From assembly GCA_943913655.1 (NCBI GenBank), contig CALTZA010000008.1, forward strand, positions 1 through 64,000: 64,000 nucleotides of DNA. Reading direction: 5' to 3'. The notes beneath the pieces were generated by a model, which searched no databases, was not told the DNA's origin, and saw only the letters and a program-made list of their open reading frames with translations. The DNA comes from an uncultured Francisella sp. Lineage in GTDB: Bacteria > Pseudomonadota > Gammaproteobacteria > Burkholderiales > Neisseriaceae. Shown piece after piece: positions 8,999 to 18,004 of this stretch. Every line of letters begins with the position of its first letter. Within the stretch, counting starts at the first letter, position 1. The translations under genes were made by a program, and so were the position numbers.

Positions 8999-11179
8999 AT
9001 GATAAAAAAGGTATTAATCATTATATTAGCTAGTTTTCTAAGCAGTTTTTCTCTTGCAGACATCAAACAATCTTTTCTTCTTATAAGTTTATTGCCCCGC
9101 TACAGCTCCTTAATAGCAAATAATTTAATACTGGGTAGTGTTAAAGATTACCAGCTATCTTTTCAAAGAGCTCCTGAAATAAGCCAACGTCAAGGATATG
9201 GATTTAGCAACTTGGTGATTTTAGGTGATAGTATGAGTGATCAGGGTTCAGGGGGTAAACGCAGTTCCCTATATATTGCCGGCGGGCAGCGCAATCCTTT
9301 ATATACCGACTATTTAAGTCGTGCAATGTCCGGCAAACCATCACTTCCTGTCAAAGTAGGTGGAAAAAATTACGCTATTACTGGAGCTACTTTAACTCCT
9401 ATAGAAAAATACAGAAGTAGTGCAACCTTACAATACACTCAGTTACTGACAGATGAACACGGACAATTAGACCATAAGGCGCTTTATATACTATGGATAG
9501 GCAATATGGATATCTATCTTCAAAGGCTGAATCAATTAAGCCGAGTTTTTCTAGGCCAATACAATATAGAAGCCCCTCAGTTCACTTTAACCAATACACC
9601 TTATGCCACTGCCAATCTTGCAGAAATGATGGTCAATACTGGTGCCCGTTATATTATCGTCCCTAATCTACCTTACCTTGATTTAATGCCATTAAACTTA
9701 CTGTTCTTAAATCCTGCGACTGTTAGCATTGCTAGTGGCTTAAGTGTGCTTGGTCCACTCATACTTAAAAACACTTCCCAACGTCTGGATCAATATCTTA
9801 GAAATCCAGCCAATCTTATTTCAACCGGTGATGATCATTTTGTACGCACTAATCAAATCCGCGCATTACATCATCAACTTTATTGGTTCTTACCTTATGA
9901 GTGGCCTGCATCTATCTATAACTATATTTCTGATGTTGAAGAAAAATTAGTCTCTCAATACAACCGCAGTCTGGCAATTTCATTGGCAAAAATTCCAGGC
10001 AATCATATTATTTATTTTGATTATGCTGCACTCATCAAAGAATTAGCCAATCATCCAGAGAAATATGGATTAGATAATAGTCTTGTACCTACTTGCGATT
10101 TGTCTTATTCTTCGCGCTGGTGTGATGCTGATTCTCCCCACTTTCACAAAGGACATTATTTATTCAGTGATGGCGCGCACCCTAGTGCACAACTTCATTT
10201 GATCATTGCACAAAGCATGATTTCAATTGTGAATGCTCCTGTCTATGTCAGTTCAATTGCCAGACAAGCTGATACAATTAACGATACCATCCGCACTTCA
10301 CTGAGTAATAATCAACGAACCTCAATGAACTCTAGCAGTCTTGCTCACCCCTCCTTACTGCTAACTTATGCTGGAGCTTTTAGCCACAGTGCTGTTCCCG
10401 TTGCTCAACGCCACACCTTTACCTCTTTTCTCAATATAGGTACCTACTACCAGCTTGGCGCTCATTGGATGATTGGATCAGTGGTTTCACTGGGTTTTGG
10501 TCACTTTAAACCCCATACACAGTTTACTTATCAATTTAATCACCAGAACTTAAGTGCTTTTCTTCACTATCGTTTTGCAGAAGCAAACTTCTTAGATCTA
10601 TATGCCAGCATCGGCCGATTAAAGACAAGTGATATTAAAAGATATGTACCAATCTACACCACATGGCTTTCTTATAAAGGGGCAACTCAGGCATATAGTC
10701 GCAGTATCATGGCTCAAGTCAGTTTTTCAACAGGCAAAAATACGGCTTATCGCACTGGACCATTATTCAGAATTGGTTGGGACAACTTCAAAGTAAACGG
10801 ATACTCTGAAAAAGGTCCCAATTTTCTTGCCATGACCTATGACAATTTTCATTACCGTAAAAAATATGTAGAACTTGGTTGGTATTACCATACATCACAG
10901 CAAAACATCCTCAATAAATCGGTGGTTGCCAATATAGAAGTAGCTGTGAATCGACGTTTGGGAAAAAATAAATTTAGTATACCAAGTAAGCTACAAAGCA
11001 GCCCGGTGGTCTTTAATCGAGAGATTCAAGATAGCGCACAAAGTGAGTTTAAAATAGATCTTCGCGCAACCACGGTACTTTCTCATCACAGCCACCTATC
11101 TTTGATGACAGGGTACCATACCGATTTAAAAGGAAAAAACAGTTTTCCTTTGGCACTTAACTGGACAAGGGCACTATAA
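8999..11179 (+). CDS. SGNH/GDSL hydrolase autotransporter (copy 2)
   Basis: 726 aa from the ATG that starts the signal peptide MIKKVLIIILASFLSS; a GTG 30 bp upstream is in frame but has no better ribosome-binding site. The passenger carries ILGDSMSDQG (block I, near residue 77), YILWIGNMDIY (block III) and DGAHPSAQLH (block V, near residue 390). The C-terminal 260 residues form a predicted beta barrel (HSAVPVAQRHTFTSFLNIGTYY onward). Colinear with copy 1 along its whole length, including the LHHQLYWFLP and INAP/VNAPVYVSS segments, so the pair arose by tandem duplication and has diverged widely. Substrate unknown. Confidence 0.87.
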   Translation: MIKKVLIIILASFLSSFSLADIKQSFLLISLLPRYSSLIANNLILGSVKDYQLSFQRAPEISQRQGYGFSNLVILGDSMSDQGSGGKRSSLYIAGGQRNPLYTDYLSRAMSGKPSLPVKVGGKNYAITGATLTPIEKYRSSATLQYTQLLTDEHGQLDHKALYILWIGNMDIYLQRLNQLSRVFLGQYNIEAPQFTLTNTPYATANLAEMMVNTGARYIIVPNLPYLDLMPLNLLFLNPATVSIASGLSVLGPLILKNTSQRLDQYLRNPANLISTGDDHFVRTNQIRALHHQLYWFLPYEWPASIYNYISDVEEKLVSQYNRSLAISLAKIPGNHIIYFDYAALIKELANHPEKYGLDNSLVPTCDLSYSSRWCDADSPHFHKGHYLFSDGAHPSAQLHLIIAQSMISIVNAPVYVSSIARQADTINDTIRTSLSNNQRTSMNSSSLAHPSLLLTYAGAFSHSAVPVAQRHTFTSFLNIGTYYQLGAHWMIGSVVSLGFGHFKPHTQFTYQFNHQNLSAFLHYRFAEANFLDLYASIGRLKTSDIKRYVPIYTTWLSYKGATQAYSRSIMAQVSFSTGKNTAYRTGPLFRIGWDNFKVNGYSEKGPNFLAMTYDNFHYRKKYVELGWYYHTSQQNILNKSVVANIEVAVNRRLGKNKFSIPSKLQSSPVVFNREIQDSAQSEFKIDLRATTVLSHHSHLSLMTGYHTDLKGKNSFPLALNWTRAL

Positions 11180-12562
11180 TTAAATTTCTTCAGCTAGCTT
11201 AGCTGCTTGACCTAGATAATTTTCCGGATACAAATCAAGTAGACCTTGTTTTACGTGCTCTGGCACGTTAAGGCCGTGGATAAAACTCTTTAATGTTTTT
11301 GCATCGATTACTTTACCGGTTCTGGTCAAGTCTTTTAATTGTTCGTACGGATTAGCTAGACGATAGCGGCGCATGACTGTCTGTATCGGTTCAGCCAAAA
11401 GCTCCCAATGTTTTGCCACATCATCTGCCAACGCCTTGGCATTGATTTGCAATTTATCTAAGCCTTTTAAGAGTGAATTATAAGCCAATAAAGCATAAGC
11501 AATAGCACTCCCTATGCTACGTAATACAGTACTATCGCTTAAATCGCGTTGCCAGCGAGAAATCGGTAATTTCTCTGCAAAATGCGTTAAAAGGCTATTA
11601 GCTAATCCTAAATTACCTTCTGAGTTCTCAAAATCAATGGGGTTAACCTTATGTGGCATAGTGGAACTACCCACCTCGCCTTCTTTTAACTTTTGTGTGA
11701 AATAATTCAAGGAGATATAACCCCAAATATCACGATTTAAATCAATCAAAATCGTATTGATCAAAGAGAGAATATGCGTATACTCGGCTAGATAATCATG
11801 CGGTTCGATTTGCGTCGTGTAAGGATTAAAAATTAAACCCATGTCCTCAACAAATGCTTGGCTGACAGCAGGCCAATCAACTTGGGGATAAGCAGCCATG
11901 TGGGCATTATAGTTCCCCACCGCGCCATTAATCTTGGCTAAAAATTCACCTGCCTGCAAGTGATTAATTTGGCGTTCTAAACGATAGGCAATATTGGCAA
12001 ATTCTTTCCCCATAGTTGTTGGCGTGGCTGGCTGTCCATGAGTACGACTCATCATAGCTAGCATAGCATATCGATGTGCTCTATTTTTTAATTCACAAAG
12101 AAGCTTTTTTAATTTGGGCAGCAAGATATTCTCTTGCGCTCCTTTTAACATCAAGGCATAGCTAATATTGTTGATGTCTTCACTAGTACAGGCAAAATGA
12201 ACAAACTCCTTAATTTTTTTACCTTGTTCATGTTCTGTTAATTTTTTTTTTAACCAATACTCAACCGCTTTAACGTCATGATTAGTGATCAACTCTATTT
12301 TTTTAATTGCTCTTGCATCTTCGATAGAAAAATTATGTTCCAGTGTGCTAAGAAAATTATTAAACTCCCTGCTAAAAACTGGTATTTCTTTAATTTCTTC
12401 CAAACTAGATAAATGTTTCAACCAACCAATCTCCACTATAACGCGGTGATGGATTAAACCATATTCAGAAAAATAAGGAGCCAAAGCCTCTAACTGGTAA
12501 CGATAACGCCCATCCAAGGGAGAAATAGCAGTTAATAATTCGAGTAACACTTTTTCAATCAC
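11180..12562 (-). CDS. purB: adenylosuccinate lyase
   Basis: 460 aa. Acts twice in purine synthesis: cleaves SAICAR to AICAR and adenylosuccinate to AMP, releasing fumarate. Motifs: LTAISPLDGRYR at the start, HDVKAVEYWLK near 93, TSEDINNISYALML near 127, SRTHGQPATPTTMGKE near 170, and the signature loop GSSTMPHKVNPIDFENSEGN near 297. GTG start at 12562; a second GTG at 12550 is also possible. The start overlaps the end of the frameshifted upstream gene, suggesting past translational coupling. The stop abuts the convergent autotransporter gene. Confidence 0.95.
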   Translation of the reverse strand: MIEKVLLELLTAISPLDGRYRYQLEALAPYFSEYGLIHHRVIVEIGWLKHLSSLEEIKEIPVFSREFNNFLSTLEHNFSIEDARAIKKIELITNHDVKAVEYWLKKKLTEHEQGKKIKEFVHFACTSEDINNISYALMLKGAQENILLPKLKKLLCELKNRAHRYAMLAMMSRTHGQPATPTTMGKEFANIAYRLERQINHLQAGEFLAKINGAVGNYNAHMAAYPQVDWPAVSQAFVEDMGLIFNPYTTQIEPHDYLAEYTHILSLINTILIDLNRDIWGYISLNYFTQKLKEGEVGSSTMPHKVNPIDFENSEGNLGLANSLLTHFAEKLPISRWQRDLSDSTVLRSIGSAIAYALLAYNSLLKGLDKLQINAKALADDVAKHWELLAEPIQTVMRRYRLANPYEQLKDLTRTGKVIDAKTLKSFIHGLNVPEHVKQGLLDLYPENYLGQAAKLAEEI

Positions 12563-12927
12563 TTTCCATCATAATATTTTCAGCCGTCACTGGACAGATA
12601 AAATCTGACTGTTTTAACTGTTCTAATGACAAACGCTGCAATTCTCGCTGATTAGCGATACTTAAAAAATTCCTTTGCCCATTGATCAAGTTGGAGTTTC
12701 CACTGCATACACCACTTGGCTAATAAACCGGACATGTGATAAGTAGGTTGACTATGATAACACCAACGAAAATACTCAACCCTACACAAGGCATGATCAT
12801 GAAAATGTTTGACACCTTCTGCATTTAACCGCCAACTTTTATAATGGCTGGCGATACCACCCTGTAACTTGATTTTTTCACAAGCAAGAAGGTCATAGTA
12901 GAATCCTGCCTTTACTAAGGATTGCAT
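12555..12927 (-). pseudogene. frameshifted hypothetical gene upstream of purB
   Basis: The reading frame from 12927 encodes 91 aa and stops at 12652, just after a run of six T. If one base is removed or added at that run, reading continues through IANQRELQRLSLEQL and ends in MMESD at 12555, overlapping the purB start by 8 nt. The continued frame and the tidy overlap argue that this was one gene of about 123 codons, now shifted. Alternatively a sequencing error at the homopolymer splits it. I do not recognise the family. Confidence 0.5.
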
Positions 12928-13311
12928 CTGTTATTTGGCAATTTGATTGATTTCTTCCCCGTCAATCGACGGGTCTTGATTTTAATTATATCATCCATCC
13001 CCTAAGTTAGCTTAGTAAAAGAGGCCATTATCATCTAAGACCAATGTAAATGTATTGCAGATTAACTATTCTTTATTTTCTTATTGCGCTGCCTTATAAA
13101 CATCTTTCTCAGTAATGTCCTGCCCTGATGAATAGACTGTCAATAGCAGCATCACACCCAGTACATTATATATCGTCATGATACCTTATTTTATAAATCT
13201 ATGGCGCTGAGAGTTTAAATAACAGTTCCTTAATTTGCAATATACTTTAAGTCATAGACAAAATCTGTATCTACATGATAGAGCCAGATAAGAATTGAAG
13301 GAATAAAGGAT
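12928..13311. other. intergenic region upstream of lpxH
   Basis: 384 bp between the divergent purB-side gene and lpxH. The only candidate gene is the 32-codon minus-strand frame listed separately; I saw no clear promoter hexamers or hairpins otherwise. Confidence 0.4.
13081..13179 (-). CDS. possible small hydrophobic protein
   Basis: 32-codon frame starting ATG at 13179 with TAAGG five bases upstream. The product begins MTIYNVLGVMLLLTVYSS, a hydrophobic segment, followed by a charged tail (DITEKDVYKAAQ). It could be a small membrane or secreted peptide, or chance. Not recognised. Confidence 0.3.
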   Translation of the reverse strand: MTIYNVLGVMLLLTVYSSGQDITEKDVYKAAQ

Positions 13312-14061
13312 ATGGCAGAAATATTATTATTGGCTGATTTACATCTTTCAGCCAACACACCGACATTTAATCATTTGATCATGAAACAACTTCCTTTATG
13401 GCAAGAACAGTATACCGCTCTTTATCTATTGGGAGATATTTTTGATGCCTGGATAGGAGATGATGCGATTACTGATTTTGCACAACAATTAATCCAAGCC
13501 TTGTACCAATTTTCTCAGAAAAAAGCTCTTTATTTTATGCACGGTAATCGTGATTTTTTAATTGGCAATGATTTTCTTAAAGCAAGTGGGGCTCAGCTAT
13601 TGGAAGATCCAAGCTTAATCACCTTCTTTGGTAAAAAATATATTCTCTCTCATGGTGACCTACTCTGTAGCGATGATATTGCTTACCAAAAATTTCGTCA
13701 TAAAACACGCCACCTGCAATGGCAAAAACGTTTTTTGGCTTCACCTGTGATCTGGCGTCGTTTTATCGCCAGCTTGGCTCGTACTTGCTCTTATTGCAAA
13801 GGCAAAACTGCTAAACAATTTGCCATTAGTGATGCTACGATTAGCGGTATTGAGGAGATGAAAAAGCGGTTTTCTCATCAACCCCAAGCTGATCTAATTC
13901 ATGGACATACCCACCGCCCTCAAGTACATGATGAATACTTTTACTATCAAAATCATTCGTGCCATTTTAAGCGCTTTGTGCTGCCAGATTGGCGTCCCAA
14001 TAAGCAGGGCGGACTGGTAATTAATGATCAAGGAGAAGTTTTCTTTCGTTATTTTGATTAG
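13312..14061 (+). CDS. lpxH: UDP-2,3-diacylglucosamine diphosphatase
   Basis: 249 aa calcineurin-like metallophosphoesterase that hydrolyses UDP-2,3-diacylglucosamine to lipid X in lipid A synthesis, acting at the inner face of the inner membrane. All metal-binding motifs are present: ADLHLS (residues about 7-12), LGDIFDAWIGDD (39-50), HGNRDFLIG (79-87), SHGDLLCSDD (119-128) and HGHTHRP (195-201). GGAATAAAGG lies before the ATG. Slightly longer than the usual 240 aa because of the ending QGEVFFRYFD. Stands alone between purB-side genes and the candidate sRNA. Confidence 0.95.
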   Translation: MAEILLLADLHLSANTPTFNHLIMKQLPLWQEQYTALYLLGDIFDAWIGDDAITDFAQQLIQALYQFSQKKALYFMHGNRDFLIGNDFLKASGAQLLEDPSLITFFGKKYILSHGDLLCSDDIAYQKFRHKTRHLQWQKRFLASPVIWRRFIASLARTCSYCKGKTAKQFAISDATISGIEEMKKRFSHQPQADLIHGHTHRPQVHDEYFYYQNHSCHFKRFVLPDWRPNKQGGLVINDQGEVFFRYFD

Positions 14062-14240
14062 ACTGACCGTGTCAATATGACACATTGTCTCATTTTTACA
14101 ACAGTTTTACTAATAAATCTATTTTTTGCTTTTTAATAATATTATTATATTTCAATGAATTAAAATAATTTAGCTTGTGAATCAGCTTTTTATGTACCTT
14201 AAATATGCATTTTAAGCCTAGATATGTATTGTGTTTTTAT

Positions 14241-14246
14241 TATAAT
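14241..14246 (+). promoter_or_regulatory. -10 element of candidate sRNA promoter
   Basis: TATAAT about 10 bp upstream of the start of the structured segment 14253-14351. No good -35 at 16-18 bp (CTAGAT region), so an activator may be needed. An AT palindrome TAATAATATTATTA lies about 100 bp upstream. Confidence 0.45.
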
Positions 14247-14252
14247 AACGAT

Positions 14253-14351
14253 GAAAGTTGTGGGAAGCTGATGATGCATCACGCTTCTCCTTCCTTAATT
14301 TCTCCTTTGTACATTTGCGCCTTGCAGCAAAAAACTGCAAGGCGTTTTTTT
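14253..14351 (+). ncRNA. candidate Hfq-type small RNA
   Basis: About 100 nt between lpxH and the convergent mrp gene, starting 7-10 bp after a TATAAT box. The 5' part folds as GGGAAGC-TGATG-ATG-CATCA-c-GCTTCTC, a two-part stem with a 3-nt loop and one bulged C. A single-stranded pyrimidine stretch follows, with CTTCTCCTTCC and TTTCTCCTTTG, both complementary to Shine-Dalgarno sequences. It ends in a strong terminator hairpin with seven T. This is the layout of neisserial sRNAs such as the NmsR/RcoF pair, which pair with ribosome-binding sites; homology to them is not established. It could instead be a processed 3' end of lpxH mRNA. Confidence 0.55.
14318..14351 (+). terminator. terminator of candidate sRNA
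   Basis: CGCCTTGCAG (14318-14327), 7-nt loop, CTGCAAGGCG (14335-14344), then TTTTTTT. Plus-strand direction; it lies 257 bp after lpxH, so it more naturally ends a separate short transcript. Confidence 0.9.
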
Positions 14352-14418
14352 GTTAAAGAAAAAAATGTCTAATTTTCACTGTTCACTACCGGTTCATAAA
14401 ACAACAAAATTAATTTAC

Positions 14419-15444
14419 TTATTTTAGTTGGTGAGATAGCTGTGCCAAATTCAACACCATTTGCCAAGTGATATTTTGGTAGTCAAGCCAATAGGACTGC
14501 CGCATATAAGTAATATCCCCCTGATCCATTGCTTCCCGAATAGAAGTGGCTAAAGGCAGTTTACCTAATAGAGGAATATGGTATTGCGCGGCTAAATGTT
14601 CTCCTCCCCCTTGTCCAAATGGATATTCTTTATGGTTGCAATGAGAACACATAAAATAAGACATATTCTCTATGACCCCCAAAATGGGTACCTGCACTTT
14701 CTCAAACATTTGCACTGCCCGAGCTGCATCAATTAGTGCAATGGCTTGCGGTGTTGTGACAATCACTGCTGCAGAAAGTGGTATTTTTTGCACTAAAGTA
14801 AGTTGCACATCCCCGGTGCCAGGAGGTAGATCAATAATCAAATAATCTAAGCTACCCCAGCGGGTAAAAAAAAGCAATTGCTGTAATACTTTACTTAACA
14901 TAGGACCACGCCAGATGATTGCTTGCCCCTTATCAATCAAAAAAGCAATCGACATAACCTTCAGTCCATCTTTATTCTTTAAGGGTTCAAACATCTCGCC
15001 GCTTTGTCGTCTTTTCCTTTGGTTTTCTAAGCCAAGCATGATGTCCTGGCTTGGTCCATGAATATCTGCATCCAATATTCCTACGCGTGCGCCTAATCGT
15101 TGCAATTGGAAGCCCACATTAGCAGCAACAGTACTTTTTCCGACCCCACCTTTACCCGAGGCAATGGCAATAACATTTTTCACATGAGCAATGGGACGTA
15201 GCCCTGGTCTCACCTGTGGCAAATAAGAACTGATCACGCTGCAAAGCTCAATATCCATCTTTTCAGCGATGGCTTCTTTAATGGCATGATGCAATTGTGT
15301 TTGATAGTGAGTAAAAGGGAAAGGTAAAGTGATAACCACTCGATTCGCTTGAACATTTAGCTGGAAATCAAATTCTGCCAAACAAAATTCACTATCGGGC
15401 ACTCTTACCGCAGCAACTTGTTCTTTAAACCTAATTTGATCCAC
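14419..15444 (-). CDS. apbC: Mrp/ApbC iron-sulfur cluster carrier ATPase
   Basis: 341 aa. An N-terminal MIP18-like domain (residues 1-80) is followed by a ParA/Mrp P-loop ATPase: ASGKGGVGKSTVAANVG near 93, DADIHGPSQ near 122, DYLIIDLPPGTGD near 197. A CSHC pair at about 270 is the dimer-interface cysteine motif that binds the transferable 4Fe-4S cluster. Cytoplasmic. GTG start, 3 bp after the lysS stop, so probably cotranscribed with lysS. Confidence 0.92.
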   Translation of the reverse strand: MDQIRFKEQVAAVRVPDSEFCLAEFDFQLNVQANRVVITLPFPFTHYQTQLHHAIKEAIAEKMDIELCSVISSYLPQVRPGLRPIAHVKNVIAIASGKGGVGKSTVAANVGFQLQRLGARVGILDADIHGPSQDIMLGLENQRKRRQSGEMFEPLKNKDGLKVMSIAFLIDKGQAIIWRGPMLSKVLQQLLFFTRWGSLDYLIIDLPPGTGDVQLTLVQKIPLSAAVIVTTPQAIALIDAARAVQMFEKVQVPILGVIENMSYFMCSHCNHKEYPFGQGGGEHLAAQYHIPLLGKLPLATSIREAMDQGDITYMRQSYWLDYQNITWQMVLNLAQLSHQLK

Positions 15445-15447
15445 CGC

Positions 15448-16965
15448 TTAATATCCACCAGGATGACGCATTTGCGGAAATAAAATGACATCACGGATGG
15501 ATGGTGAATCGGTCAACAACATTACTAAACGATCCACACCAATGCCACTTCCCCCTGTAGGAGGCAAACCAAACTCCATAGCCTCGATATAATCAGCATC
15601 ATAGTGCATAGCTTCTTCTCCTGCCTCTCTTTGTTTTAATTGCTGTGCAAAACGCACTGCTTGTTCTTCTGGGTCATTAAGCTCTGAATAGCCATTAGCT
15701 AATTCTCGCCCCACTACAAATAACTCAAAACGCTCGGTAATAGCAGGATTACTATTACTGGAGCGCGCAAGTGGTGAAACTTCTGCTGGGTAATCAATCA
15801 CGTAAGTTGGATTCCATAATAAATGCTCTGTGGTTGCTTCAAATAGAGCAAATTGTAAAGCACTAAGACTTTGTTCGCTTGGATGCGCTGCCCCTTGACT
15901 GCGCAGTTCTTTATCCAACCAATCGATATCCTGCAAATTTTCTAGTGAATATTCTGGGTGGTAACGGTGGATCGCCTCCACCATCGTTAAACGAGCAAAG
16001 GGAGAAGCCAAATCTACTTCTTCGCCACCATAGGTAAATTTCAAACCTTTATCAACTGCTTGGGCACAGGATCGAATAATTTCCTCGGTTAAATGCATCA
16101 TATGCTGATAGTCAGCAAAAGCTTCATAAAATTCCAGCATGGTAAATTCAGGATTATGACGCGCACTCACACCTTCATTGCGAAAATTACGATTAAGCTC
16201 AAATACCCGTTCAAACCCGCCAATTACTAAACGCTTCAAAAATAATTCTGGCGCAACACGCAAATAAAGCGGCATATCCAGCGCATTGTGATGAGTGATA
16301 AATGGCTGGGCGGTGGCTCCTCCAGGAATCCTATGCATCATGGGCGTTTCTACTTCCAAATAATCACGTTTTATCAAGCACTCTCGCATGGTCTTCAAAA
16401 TTTCACTGCGCTGATAAAAAATAGTCCGCGTATTTGCATTGACCATTAAATCTAAATAGCGTTGTCTGTAACGCTGTTCTTGATCAGCAAGACCTTTATG
16501 CTTTTCAGGTAACGGACGTAAGGCTTTACTTAATAAACAAAGAGAAGTAACGCGAATAGATAATTCACCATGTTTTGTTTTAAAAACCTCACCTTGAGCC
16601 CCTAAAATATCTCCCAAATCAAAATGCTTGAATTCAGTGTATAAATCGTCACCCAGCAAATTTTTATTGACATAAAGTTGAATCTGCCCACTCATGTCTT
16701 GTACAGTAGCAAAACTGGCTTTGCCCATCACACGTTTTAGCATCATACGACCTGCCACCCGTACCGTCCTAGGATGTTCTTCCAATTGCTCTCGATCTAT
16801 TTGGTCATAAGCATCATGTAGCTCTCTAGCTAACACATCACGCTTAAAATCATTAGGGTAAGCTATATAGCTATCACGCCAGCGAGCAAGTTTCTCACGA
16901 CGTAAAGTGATTAGCTGACTCTCATCTAAGCAATTATCGTAGAGAAAAGACTCTTGCTCACTCAT
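15448..16965 (-). CDS. lysS: lysyl-tRNA synthetase, class II
   Basis: 505 aa. N-terminal OB-fold anticodon-binding domain (residues about 60-175; VRVAGRMMLKRVMGKASF), then the class II catalytic core. Motif 1 runs near FLEVETPMM-like DYLEVETPMMH, motif 2 is FRNEGVSARHNPEFTMLE near 255-272, and motif 3 is GSGIGVDRLVML near 476. Charges tRNA-Lys with lysine. First gene of a pair with apbC. Confidence 0.96.
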   Translation of the reverse strand: MSEQESFLYDNCLDESQLITLRREKLARWRDSYIAYPNDFKRDVLARELHDAYDQIDREQLEEHPRTVRVAGRMMLKRVMGKASFATVQDMSGQIQLYVNKNLLGDDLYTEFKHFDLGDILGAQGEVFKTKHGELSIRVTSLCLLSKALRPLPEKHKGLADQEQRYRQRYLDLMVNANTRTIFYQRSEILKTMRECLIKRDYLEVETPMMHRIPGGATAQPFITHHNALDMPLYLRVAPELFLKRLVIGGFERVFELNRNFRNEGVSARHNPEFTMLEFYEAFADYQHMMHLTEEIIRSCAQAVDKGLKFTYGGEEVDLASPFARLTMVEAIHRYHPEYSLENLQDIDWLDKELRSQGAAHPSEQSLSALQFALFEATTEHLLWNPTYVIDYPAEVSPLARSSNSNPAITERFELFVVGRELANGYSELNDPEEQAVRFAQQLKQREAGEEAMHYDADYIEAMEFGLPPTGGSGIGVDRLVMLLTDSPSIRDVILFPQMRHPGGY

Positions 16966-17025
16966 ATCTCAAAATGATCTTATAGTTAACTCTAATGAGG
17001 CTTATTATAGCTTATCTATAATATT

Positions 17026-17850
17026 TTAGTGGCGCTTGAGCCCAGTGGCTAGCAAAATCTTGGCTGCCAATTCTTCGATAGAGGTGCGGGTGCTATTAAA
17101 ATAAGGAATCATGTAACTTTTAAACATTTTTTCTGCCATCTGTACTTCTTTAACACAATTCTCTAAAGAGGCGTAATACGAATTCGGACGGCGCTCCGTA
17201 CGAATATTATGCAAGCGCTGCGCATCAATAGTTAAACCAAATAATTTTTTACGGTAGGTTAATAAAGAACGAGAGATACTAAGGCTGGTTAAATCACTTT
17301 CTACAAGTGGATAATTTGCTACTTTGATGCCATAATGCAATGCCAAATATAGGCTAGTTGGGGTTTTACCACTACGCGATACCCCCAGCAAAATCAATTC
17401 AGCCTGTGGCAAATTTTGTGGGATCCCACCATCATCATGGTTCATGGAAAAATTGACTGCGTCCATGCGCCTATCGTACTTTTGCATATCATAAAGGCCA
17501 TGGGTACGCCCTACACTGCAAGAGGCGGATTGATGGAGTTCTTCTTCCAGCACATGAATAAAGGTATCAAAAAAATCAATATGTAGCGCTGGGCTTTTCT
17601 TAATTTCCTGGCGAATTTTAGGACAAACAATACTAGAGAAAATCAGCGGGCACGGTTCTCCCCCATTAACTAGTTGCTCAATAGTTTTCACTAATGCTCT
17701 TGCCTGCTCAACAGTATCGATAAAAGGATAGGTGTTTCTCTGAAACTCTATATGATCAAACTGATTAAGTAAGGCTTCACCTAGGCCTTCGCTCGTGATG
17801 CCTGTTCTATCTGAAATAAAAAACACTTGCCGGGTACGTGATGGCACCAT
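17026..17850 (-). CDS. ppsR: PEP synthase regulatory protein (kinase-phosphorylase)
   Basis: 274 aa DUF299 protein. Inactivates and reactivates PEP synthase by ADP-dependent phosphorylation and Pi-dependent dephosphorylation of a threonine. Motifs: FFISDRTGITSEGLGEALL at the start, and the P-loop-like GVSRSGKTPTSLYLA near residue 152. The start is the ATG at 17850, which has AGGAGAA six bases upstream; the in-frame TTG further up has no such site. Divergent from ppsA, its substrate, as in Neisseria and Pseudomonas. Confidence 0.94.
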   Translation of the reverse strand: MVPSRTRQVFFISDRTGITSEGLGEALLNQFDHIEFQRNTYPFIDTVEQARALVKTIEQLVNGGEPCPLIFSSIVCPKIRQEIKKSPALHIDFFDTFIHVLEEELHQSASCSVGRTHGLYDMQKYDRRMDAVNFSMNHDDGGIPQNLPQAELILLGVSRSGKTPTSLYLALHYGIKVANYPLVESDLTSLSISRSLLTYRKKLFGLTIDAQRLHNIRTERRPNSYYASLENCVKEVQMAEKMFKSYMIPYFNSTRTSIEELAAKILLATGLKRH

Positions 17851-18004
17851 GGATCTTCTCCTGAAAGCAACCAATCGACAACAGAATTAAATATCATAGC
17901 AGAATGAGGCCAACATGACAGCGAGTAAGTTTAAGGTTACAATGCGGATGCTCTTAGGTATCAATACTATTAGTTGTGAAAATATTTTTAAGGAAGAAAT
18001 GATT

